Positions 23,201-35,200 of a stretch of DNA of 64,000 bases are shown in pieces; within the stretch, counting starts at the first letter, position 1, and each line of letters opens with the position of its first letter. The position numbers and the translations under genes were made by a program. Origin of the DNA: Branchiostoma floridae (Eukaryota; Chordata; Leptocardii; Amphioxiformes; Branchiostomatidae). The DNA is taken from assembly GCF_000003815.2 (NCBI RefSeq), contig NC_049989.1, positions 4,800,351 through 4,864,350 of the forward strand, given 5' to 3'. The notes under the pieces are model-generated. The model did not search any database. It was not told the DNA's origin and worked only from the letters and a program-made list of their open reading frames with translations.

Positions 23201-26200
23201 TTGATGATAACTCGCAAGAAATATCGCTAAAATTGGCTTGTGTTTTGACAACTAAAATGTTACCGAAACCACTGCGTTATTTTCAAGGGTATAACAACAT
23301 CGATTTTTTATCATAACTGCTGGGAAATTACGGCAAAATCTGTGTGTTTTGGTTCTGTTATCGCGCCGAGCCAAAATCAAACATGGCGCCCAAGAGGTCA
23401 AACGATGTCATTGGGAAAGTCCACTGAAGTGTAGGTAGAAATGTTGCGTGCGTTGTTATTGTACTCTACATTTAAACCGTACTAAATGCAAATTTATTTT
23501 CATAAAACTTGTTTGAAGTAAAGGTAACAGATATAAGATATCTTTATGACTTTATAACACGTTTTATCAGAGAATAAAAGGTGTATGTGTGTCTTTTTGA
23601 GAAACTGCTCACCCTTGCTTCTAGTGAAGCGTCCATTTGTCAACATCTTCATGATTAGAAGCGTCGGTGGGGTTAAACTTGTTTTTCTCGGCAAATTTTC
23701 GCCTTCTAGGCAGCGTTGAGACTTTAAGACCCGCGCCAGAAGAGAAACAAACTCACCCACATTATTTTCATGGGTAACAGCGTTGAAATGAACCATTTAT
23801 TTTTCTGCCGTGCTGCCGATTTGAAAGAAGGTTCCCGTCTTGTCGGGCATGTGTGCGCATGCTTTTTGTTATGGCGGTAAGCTCCCCAACTTATTTCTGG
23901 CCCGTTGGCTGTGATTCACAAAGTAAAAAGATAGGCAATTAGCGTTGTTAACACGAAAATCGCATTTCAAAACGCTCGTGGGGCGTCGGGTTCTCCACTG
24001 AAAACAGCGATGTTTTTGTAGCAATATGGACCATTGTCTTGACGGTGTCGCCCATTCACAAGTTTTTGACAGACAATGCCGGCGGGAAAAATGACGCTGC
24101 TCCTGCTACAAAAAGCTACGAAAATGTGAAAGAATAGCCCTAAATTTTGAAAACGTTTCAATTTTACATGAGTTGGTATAACAATACTATATGAATCATA
24201 CAGATAGACAGTTCAACAGTGATAATATTATCACGTGCAAATGTACAGGTTCGTGGAATTAACTTAATTCCATGATTTCAAAGTTAATGGTCTTTAAAAT
24301 AGGCTATTTTAAAGACCATTAACTTTGAAATCATTGTGTCTGTCCTATCTTGTCACTTTTTCTTTCTTTGCACAAGAAGACCACGTGTCTAAAACGACCA
24401 CTTTGCACTGGTCCCCAGGGTGGTCTTCTTAGACAAGTTTCACTGTATTAGATTTCCATACAGTTAAAAATACATACATGACAGGGTTGGAATAGTTTTC
24501 TAATATTTACTTGTCCTATCGGGCAAGCACATAAAAGATTTACTTGCCCAAACCAATTTTTCACTTGACCGAAATTGAAATGTCACTTTTAAATGCATTT
24601 TCACTTCCAGAAATTATTGCCTCTGTTTATATATGTTGACCATTGTTTGATGTCATGACTGTAAAAAGTAACCCGATCAGGCAAGTAGGGTAGGTCAGGC
24701 AAGTAGGGTAGGTCATGCACTTGCCCGATCAGCACTTTCACTTGCCCTGGACAATCTGACTATTGGACTTGTCCAACCCTGCATGACTATATATTATAGT
24801 TAATATAAGAACATTTAAGAAAAGTTGGTTTATGATTTCTTCACTTCTATAGAAACCACTGGATACAAACCAATTTAATTTGTTGGTTCACAGATTTAAA
24901 AAAAAGACAAAAAATATGCTTAACTAGAAAAACATTATTAAAACAAAGCCTGAGGACCAGGTGTATGCCTTGGTGCACTCAGGTTTATGGAGCGGACATG
25001 GTCATAATCAAGTTTCCTCCTTGCCGATTGCATTTACGATGTCTGCTTGCTATACTTTCACTTTAAAAATCCATGAACCAACAAACTTAATTGGTGTGGC
25101 CTGAATAAAAAATACGTGTAAAATAAAACAATTATATCTGAGAAAAGTTGATGTCTGACCTTGAGAGCACACTCAAGGACAACCAGAGATGCAGAGTGGA
25201 ACCCTGCAGCCAGCAGCTCCTGACCAATCACGGAGATGATAACAAACGGGCTCTTGTCCAGCTTCATCTTTTGTAACTGCCGATAGGTCGGTTCCAATTT
25301 TTCTGCAACAGAAGAAGGGAGATTTTAAACTTTACAAACCAATCAGAGACAAGCTTGAATGCTGACAACCAATCACAATTGAGTCAAAAACAGGTAAGAG
25401 ATAAGTTTATGCTCAAGATAGCCAATTTATCTTGTTCATGGCAATATCTTCAACAAAGACTATACTGATGACTAGTCGAATCAGAGCAATGGACCATTTA
25501 TCATCTAGGCTCACTTCTAACATAACTGTCCGTGAAGACAACTTGCATCAGATTCTGTATCTGTACAGTATCTGTATAGCCTGTAAAACTGCCCTTCGGC
25601 ATAACACACACCAGCTTCTAGGCACATGGGGCAACTATAGCTGGTTTTAGTACAATGCATGATTACACTGTATGCTACAAATTTTTGCAATCATAAATCT
25701 TCTCTATGGCAACTGGAAGAACTTTGGCATTGGCAACTTAAAAATCACCACACAAATCCACACGAAATGAAGTATCCAGTACTCTAAGATGTGAAACGTG
25801 TGACCTTCATCAAATTTGCCCAATTGATTTTCGTGTAATGCTTCAAAACTCGCCCAGCGATTACTGACAGATTTGGTGTTTACAGAAAGTTTAATTGTCC
25901 TGGAATATTTCAAACAGATCAATCTTTTATCATTCAGCAAACACAGCTGCTGTCTATCCAGAAAATGTGGCACCTAAATGTATTGATATTGATATAAGTG
26001 AACTGATATCAGCTTAGCAACATGTAGGGTACATTGATATTGTTTTTCTAGTAGTAATAGCTAAATCCTGGAGGCTTTTTTGGCTGATGGTTTATTTTTT
26101 TAGAGCTAGATAGAAGAAAAGCTGAATTGCATTTTTGTTGCTAAGATGTATGAGATACTTAGTCAAAACAAAATGCATGAATTAAAATTTTCCAACCAGA

Positions 26201-29200
26201 ACTCATTTCACAAACCCTTTACCAAATATACAAACCAGAGCAGTTGATTAGTGTAATGAAACTAAAATGCACAACAAGGTACATGCCCTATATTGTAAAT
26301 CTATTTACTTTTGCGGTTAACACTATTCAGTAGTACAGTAGTACATCTTTGCAGCTTCATGATTTCATGGTAAGAGGTCATAGCAAAAACTGCAATAGGA
26401 AAAACACTGCAAACATTTACCAATTTACGGTACTTTGCAAAGACTGGGAGATATTAGATGGCAAATTTTGTCGATGTTTGCATTGTTTCAATCATAATTA
26501 AAACTTAAAGCCTACACATACACGGAGCTGACATATCTGACCCATGGAACAATGTCGAAGCGTTGTAATCATATCAAGGACATTTTTGGATGGTGTTGTG
26601 TAACCACGGACAACATGTACTAACAAGAAAGGTCACTCGGATAACAAACAAGAGTTTGCCTAACCCCCCACCACCAAGTAAAGGGCAAACATTGACAAAT
26701 CTAAGTAATTAAAATGCAAAATGAGTTGATAGGTGAGAAAAACAACCAGCTATCCACAGCAATTCTACATTCTCATAGGAATGCATCACACTTCTTTTAT
26801 GTACATTGCAAATTCAATTACTTTTGAATTAGCACTAAAAATCCAGACGAAATATTTACTGTTATAATATATGGCAACATTAACTAGTAAGCAGAAAATA
26901 AGACGTATTTAGTGTATAGAACATTTGCAAACAGTGACTTGTTCAATACTACATCTTTTTCAAACTTAAGAACTATCGTATCATATTGTTTTGTGGTACC
27001 TGTGGTAAGTCCATCACAAAATAAACAAAAGTTATGAACTTGTTTCTCGGGCAGTAAAAAAGCAACCTTACCTCTGATTGGTGACTTCATGGCGGCTTCA
27101 ACCATGCCTGCCCGTAGCTGCAGGCTCTTGGGGTCCTGAGCCAAGCCAGACGCAAACGCAGCCAGCGCCTCTGCATGCTGTCCCTTGCACTGGAGAGCCA
27201 CACCTTGGCGGAAGTAAGCCTGAAGAAGGCAAGAAGAAGGAACTCTGATTAAGACACTAATAAATAACAACAAGTTACAGTTTAGAGTTAGCTTTTAGAC
27301 TAGAGTAGACATATTCTATGCTGTTCAACACCACATGTTTGTTTGTTATGTTGACTGCAATTAGCCCTAGGGCAAGAATTTCCAATAAACTATGATAATA
27401 AAGTATCACAATATATATGTATATCATACAAAAGGAATAAGAAGTGAAATGACCTGATCTTGTGTAAGCCTAAAGACCTTAAGAAAAATTAGAGAATGAT
27501 TATGTTATCCTTTTGAAGTATCATACAAAGGTGTGACCTCAAACAGAAATGTAAGGATTAAGTGTGACAAGTCTTTTTAAAGTAACATAACCACTGTTTG
27601 CATGTCTATAAGTCAAGTCTGTTATACTGTGAAGGGTGGTTGAGCTGGTTAATACAGAATCTGTGTTCAGCACATAGGTAGGTAGATGTTTTATATCTAG
27701 AGCAATGTTTAGACGTTTCATATCTAAAATATAGTCAAGGTGCAGTTATACTATGTGATCATTGTATGGATTACAAAATGGAATTGAAAATGAGAGGCCA
27801 AGAAAATTTTATGACCCTATTCATTTCAAACAAAATGCAAAATCATATTACTAGTACATGAACATGTGCGCAGAATGTACAAGGGTTGAAATTGACTGTG
27901 AACCCATGATGGCTTGTCTTTACAAATATTTATGGTACCAAAGGTAATAAACATCATATATGGATTATGTATTAGGACTTTCAACTTTCAAATTCGTCAT
28001 AAATGTGGGTGGATGTGGGTGTGAACTGCCAGGGAGCTTATACGCACTAACGGAAGCCGACAAAGTACAGTAAGGACCCAATTTAAGTTTCAGTATGTCA
28101 TCCATATGTCCTGTCAGTATACTTAAGATTTGTACTACTAACACAAAGGTTAAAGACTGCTAATCCTAAAAAGTAACATTGACACTGCAAACACTAGCTA
28201 TTATATGCCAACATTGCATCATGAATTAAATGTTTCAATTTGCCTGTCTGTGGCCAAGATATTAGCCTCGCTGCCCAGTGCCCATGCACAGTGTATTGTT
28301 TTGTTACATTTACTTACAACCTGAATAAAGACACAAATGTTTCAATCTAGCAAGTTCTTATATTGATTCTTTCCTATTGACAATAATGGTACAACAAAAC
28401 ATTGTACCTTCTGATAAAAAATTTATATATTGACTCGCAATGTACATGTTAAGTACATGTTAGACATGTGTGCATAGAGTAAGAAAAACAATATCAAAGA
28501 TTTGTTAAAAGCGCTTTTGTTTTCCTATCTTCTGATATTTGTTAGATGACATCTGATGACATTTAATTAAATAAACCCATTAGAAAAGTAGTGCACTTGA
28601 AACACCCCAAATCCAAATGTCAACTACAGTACGAAGGATGTAAAAAGTGTCTGTGTTACTAGAAACAAAAGAATTACAGCAGAGACCTGAATCTGTCTAT
28701 GATTTCCGATCTGTATGCAAGACAATGGTGATGTACCTTGTACCTGTGTAATCTAGCCATGTGATAAACCTTGCTATCAAAGACATGGGTGTAAAAAAAC
28801 AAGATATTTGAGTGGGCAGGTATGTTTTCTGTCTAAGCTTTATCATCCTAACTTCCCAAGTTGCCAACACAACTTTCCTTTGATACCATGTGATCCCCAC
28901 GTAATACAGACAATCTCTTGTCTATCTTTTATATTCCATCACTAGTAACATCAATACCAGCCATTAACATAGCACGATTAGCCAGGCTGCATCAAAACAC
29001 GGACATTTAAGTGTTTATGTGACAGTTCTGATCCTAGGATACCTAGTGCTGAACTATGGGAAATAGCTCCCTCGTTAATGAGTTGCGTGTTGTGTTAACT
29101 GCTGCGTATCTTTACAGTGGCACCAAAGCACAAACTACTGCCTTATCTTGAGTTGACAGGAGATAAGGTTTCGCCATGAGAAACGTCACTTTGTGTGGAC

Positions 29201-32200
29201 GCCCTGAGATGGGGCAACCTCTTCATCAAGCTTACAAGTCTGGAGAATGGTCTAAACTTTCAATTGGTAATCTATTCTGTGGTGCATGGTCATATGGCAC
29301 AACTCTTCTTATCTACCTTCTACACTTGAAACCTACTGTCAATATATGCAAATCATATACTATTAGATGATTGCCAAAGGTGTAATAAAAGTTATCTCTT
29401 TCATGTATTAGCAGTTGAACATTTGCTTCAATATCAACATGAAGGATGGAATGGATTGAATGCAAACCAAGGCAAAATGGTCTTGAGTAAAAGACTTGAT
29501 ATAAGTGGAGAGATAATGTGGATGATAGTTTTCACTGTGATACGATTGTTAGGAACAAATGTAGGACACAGTTGTTATGATAGCAATAAGTACAGCCAAG
29601 TATGGCACACTTGAGGGTCTGTCTTATCTGCCACACCTGCTTATAACACCGCCATGTCACCCTATTTTTAAGGAACTCAAAAACCCTGTTTTGTCACGAT
29701 CGGCCATCGCTCATTCTTCAGGGATTAACACCAGCGAGATAAGTCACTTGGACTCCGTTTGAGTGCTCTTGAGTGCCACAAGTATATGACAAGCGGGCGG
29801 CCGCGAGGGCAGCATTCCTGCGCTACTATTGTCCCAGCATGACCCATTTGCCATACTGTTGTACCAACAGCCCCTGCTACAAACACAGCCAGCTTGGAGA
29901 CGAAACATCTTCGCAGAACTCACAGAAACCGTTAGTTCACTAACAGGTGTACCTTTGTTCGGAAAATACTAGTGACTACAAAAATGGCTACCATCCACAA
30001 GTACATATAACATGATGTAGTCTATTCCATTACCACAGTGTGTCTGAAAATGTTCTTGTCAACATGTTGCAATATGAAACGTTTGTCACAAGATAACCAT
30101 ATGGAAGCTGAACTAACTTCAGTGCCTTGCAGTGCGTATATATAAGGGAGGTGGAACGGTTGGTTATACTAACTTATAGTCACAAGAGCAAACAAAAAAC
30201 AAAGACTATCTGCTCAGGAAAAGCTAACAAATTAGCCGGAGTGCGACAACACTCAGGTGTGCAGAGCTAATGCGATAAATTCCAACAGGTGGGAAACAAT
30301 GATGGCGATTTGGGAATGATAAAAGCACAGTGAAGGTGCTGTTCTCGGTATCAGGGTAGGGAAGAGGTTAATCAGAGCATCTATGTGGTGTTGCCAAGGT
30401 GCCACAGGTGTCTACAATGTACCTGTGTCTTAGTGATGTTTTGTTAAAGGAATTTGTAATCCACAAGTGACCACAAATGAATGAATGAAGGTATTTCATT
30501 CCACTAGTTAAACGCTGTATACTCTAGAGTTAGATACTCTCAAAGAGGGATGGATTGGAGACTTGCTAGGTATCCTTTACAGGGTATTAGCATTGTACTA
30601 CTTGCCATTTGTACCAAATACATGCCAGCATTAACAAGCTATACAACTGCACTCATCCAATGCTTCTATAAAGAAGCCATAGAGACATCTCTCAAAGAGG
30701 AATGGATTGCAGACTTCCTTGGTATATTTTACAGGATATTGGTTACTGCAAGCTAATAGTAGTGTACTTACTCAACACAAATAAAAATATGAAGAAGTTA
30801 GTGAACTGTACTGATCCAGTCCTTTGAATGTTGTGTGAAGAACCCATGGAGACATCAATGTTCATTTCAATTCTGTAGTAAACTTAAGAGAGTCCTCCTT
30901 ACCTCCTTATCTGACATGTAATAAGGGTGAACAGTCCCATAGCTGGCCATGGTGAGATGTACACCCCAGGAAACCGTGCGACCCCTTGGGGGGTTCCGAG
31001 GATATTTGCCGGGCACGTCGGCCAGGCGCTACGCTAATAGCAACTGTATCGCGAGCAGTCATCTACATACTGTGTCTACACAAGGTGGACAAACATTGGG
31101 GAGGGTCACACGCAGACAAACAACCCAGCAACGTCACCTGATGGGCTATTACACATTCATATTTCATGATGTTATACACGTTAAACCTCATACAGGAATT
31201 CTCGGTATGGAGCAAACACTCGTTCTTTGCCATCGAAAGATAAGGTATGGCTGTGCGGTTTTATGGATCATGATGGGATCAAGAATTGTCATATAACAAT
31301 ACTCATTTAGTCATTATGGTGGACTGACTATTTCAAGTGCAGTTTAAGTAAGGCCACTCCATAGAATTATTGTACTTCATTGTGTGACAAAACAAATAAA
31401 GATTCAAGACAAAGAATGCTAAAAGCCAGGTGTCAGCTTATACATGTATGTACATCAAAGTTACATTTTACCTCATGGATGTTTTTATAGATGATAACTT
31501 AGTATGCTAAGATGCCTGCATCAAAAAATTATTTTCTTTCATTTTGTTCTTCTTAAGAAATCACAGAAGACATCAACTTTGCATTATCTGAGGATAAGTT
31601 TTCTATACAGCAAACATACGTGGCCATCAAAGTACCCAAAAGGTCAGCTACAAAGATACGAGGCATAAGTTTACAAGTTTACCACCTTGCTTTTACTTCG
31701 ATTTACACAAGTTTGTGGTAGTAGTTACCACAACTTACATCCTTCAACAACAAAGGTCAAAATGTCTGCTTTGCCATCTCCAAGGACAACCATAACTTAC
31801 GTTTTCCATGCAGGTCATGCAATAGAAAATTTTCAAGGAAAACTCACAGCGCCATTTGATTCTAAATTTCAACATATTTGGTACTTTGCATCAAAGCTCA
31901 CACTGTCACTCAGTCACTTCATATGCAATAATACAGGAAAGACCAGGCTCAATGTTACCATAAATGCAGATTTTCGGGGTGGTTTTATGTTTGTGGTCTT
32001 GCGTTGGCAATTTTTCCATGGCAGTAAGAGACTACAGTGAATGGTGCTACCGCGAACTGAAAACCATCGTGAACAGTCTTTTTCCCACTACCGCAAAATC
32101 AAATCCCCGCAAACTTAAGCATTTAAGTATATGCTTAATCTTTATTGCATCATAATTATACCATCCTGGAAAAATGCCATGTAACAATGCCTATCACTCC

Positions 32201-35200
32201 CACTTCAATTATCACACCTAATCCCAGCTTATGTTTATCCATTGTCAAACACCGTGTTGACGCATCCTGATAGATAATCCTCTTAGCGGCCATTAGTCCT
32301 CCACCCCTGATCCCGCCCCCATTAAAAACAGCTCATGGGCAAACAGTGAGCAATTTGTGAGAAACCCCCATTCCTGCAATAGCACATCCATCCCAAAGAT
32401 AAATCATTCTCCCTACGTTTGCTGTTACAAGGTGGACCAAACCATTTAGTACACAGGGGTGATCAGGTCGAGATAAAACTTAATGCTAATCCCTACCACT
32501 CAGGGATAATCCTTTTTAATGGACTGTTAAACTGCCCAACAACCATAGGTAAGCCAATCGTCATCTGTTACCATAGCAACGACCACCACAGTAATCCTTT
32601 CAAGAAACTACCAATAAACAGGAACAAACAGTTCATTTAGTGGTACAGGTAAATAAAGCCTACACCTTACCGAACTTTATAAATCATTATAGAGGATTTT
32701 TCACACACATTATTCCACATTGACACAATCCTGAGTATGGAGCAATAAAACAGTTAAAGCTTTTGAAAAAAAGTATAACCTCTCCTAAAAAAGCTTAAAT
32801 GAACTACAAGACTTTTTTTAACCTTTGATCAATGACACGAAAAATAAAAGAAACCCCTGAGTCAGCGAATTGAAGCCATTCCATGTGAAAAATAAAAGGT
32901 TATTACAGCTAGGTGGAGAAATATAACTTATTACAACTAGCAGCTGGCAAGATATCTATTCCAATATTTGAAAATTTTGATTTTCATCATATCAATGCAA
33001 AACTAACTCAGGGACTTCTAGCAAAGTTTGTCCCAACAGTGTGGTGAGTCATGCTTCAGTGCTTGTTGTTTTCTTCTTGTACAAAGAAAAACTGTCAGTG
33101 TTGAGTTTTGAGAACCTTTTGACTTTTTCCATCAGGCAATGACAGCATCACGGATGAGACAGCATCACAAGAATAATGCTACATTTAAGTGATTGATCCC
33201 TATATACAAAAGCTGCCTCAATCACAAATCCCCTGATAAAGGAGAAATCCAATTACTTAAGCCTACTTGACAAATATTGTGACATGTCCCTCACCATACA
33301 GCGCACGTGTATTATTCCTATTGTTTGAACACACAGAAGATTCTGTCAAAGTTGACACTGAGGGATATGACAACTCCACCAGGTCAATATGTAACATCAT
33401 CCAACGTTATCTTTAATGTTGTCTAAATGTTAGAAACATTATCTACAATCAAATGATCTGGAAAATATCAAATTCCCGATCATCTATTTCATCATATCAT
33501 AACGCATCATTAACCTAATGTTATTTTCAATGTGAATGAATTGTAAATATCAAATGTAATCAGGTAGGCCTGGACACTGTCAATTTTTATATCATTAACA
33601 TTCTAAGCTAAATTTTTTTTACATCGTACTTTGTCATATTAAAGATACATATTGGCCACCAGCTACGGGACAGAGTGAGTGAAAGATACTGCTCCTAAGA
33701 ATAAAGCTGATTTGATATCCTGTATCTAATGAAGTATCCTGTACCCTTACCTGTGTTGTCTGACTTGGCCGCCATTTCAGCATTTCTGCTGGACAGTAAC
33801 AACTTTCTCCCGCCTCGACTAGTCAGTATGACAATATTGTTCCTGTTCACACATTTTTATCCTGCCAGTCCCCTATTTAGCAGGCAATTTGGACAGTTCC
33901 AGACGTAATGCACGTTCGTTCGGTAATCCAACATTGCGTAGGTACACTCCCAAGAGCAGAATTACCATCTGATTTCCCAAGCCACATCAACTAACAAAAG
34001 CTTCCCTCTCCATTTGCAATTCTATACTTTTTTCAGTCAGCATTCTTCAAACGACTATGCGTCAATGCATTTCTGTTCCACATCCTTTGTTGGGGTACTC
34101 GCAACTACTGTGTCTGTAATAAAAGAAGACTTGTTCATCAAACTCCTGGTCCGTGAAGAAAGCATATGCTGTAGAAAAGCTGAGAAATATGCTGCTTTTT
34201 CTTAGAAATAAAGTTTACTGCTTGTCCTATAAGTGTGACATTGCGGCTAACAATCCAAAACATGCCATGTCCAAGTCAAAGCTGTCCTGACATACTTTGC
34301 CTTTGTTGAGAATACCTGATGGCTTAAACCTCGTGTTGTCCAGTTGTTACTCCGCTGTGTTATTGGAAATCCATACAGCACACAGTATCACACAGGGCTG
34401 CTTCATTTCTTTAAGTCCAAAAATCAATTTCTGATAATTGTCGAGTAATTGTACACTATCGCTGAGTTCGAAAAGAATAGAGGGGCGGAAATTGGATACA
34501 TTCTCCACATACTCGGCAATTAACATGGGATGGATTTGATTTTCTATTTGAACTGCTTTGTCCAGATATCATTGTTCCAAACAATCTATCCAGACATGTA
34601 ATCCTCCATTCTAATAATCCAGATTGTCCTCAACTCTGTTGCCCGTGAGTCTGAGTGATATTCGTCAGTCTCCGCCTTTTCCAAGTGGAAGTTTACACAA
34701 CAGGGTCAGCTTTGGTACATGATCCGTAATGCTCTCCAACCCACAGCTTTGATTCAAAAGACTTCCATGAAATCCTGTCCTTGTTCTTCTTTTGATGACT
34801 GGGTTGTTCCTTTGCTTCCGTAGACTTGTGGCAAGCTCCATTGCATACTATGGCTTTTGAAGCAAAGATTTTTCAGTCTTCATTCTGCAGTATGACCAAA
34901 GTCTTCTTGACAATGCTTGATCTGGCCCCAGGTTTATATTGCACATCATCCTCCTGTTCCAAGTTCTGGAAGACGTAGCTGCCTCAGACCTCGCAGTCTG
35001 CTCCAGTCTGTTGCTCCGAATTCAGGTAGACTGGACTCCTGTTTTGTATTCACAAAGATGTTTCCATACAACTTCAAACCCGAGAGGAATGACACAGTAA
35101 TTGCCTTCACGCACACTGAATCATTAAACTAATTTACGGCCTCTCTGTCAGAAACACTTCTTGCGAGTCCCGCAAGACCATAGCTCTTTCCGCACGTTCT

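Larger units (their letters stand above)
22870..24445. mobile_element. Non-autonomous pogo-like DNA transposon (1.58 kb)
   Basis: The ends are inverted repeats starting CAGTGAAACTTGT followed by related TAAG/GACCAC blocks, and both sides have TA (22868-22869 and 24446-24447), the Tc1/mariner/pogo target. A CAGT start is typical of pogo/Tigger elements. No transposase frame is present. Inside are three ~105-bp tandem units (23042-23352) and a perfect foldback (24272-24334). It lies in TTC28 intron 3. Confidence 0.7.
21364..25159. other. TTC28 intron 3
   Basis: Contains the promoter-like cluster near 22.2 kb, the pogo-like element and the hAT-like MITE. The remainder (21.4-22.0, 22.24-22.87 and 24.78-25.16 kb) shows no coding signal. 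Confidence 0.7.

Noticed and set aside
30949-31296. 115-codon plus-strand frame
   Set aside because: It is opened by the CpG-rich patch; the opposite strand gives the better start, donor and phase match to TTC28.
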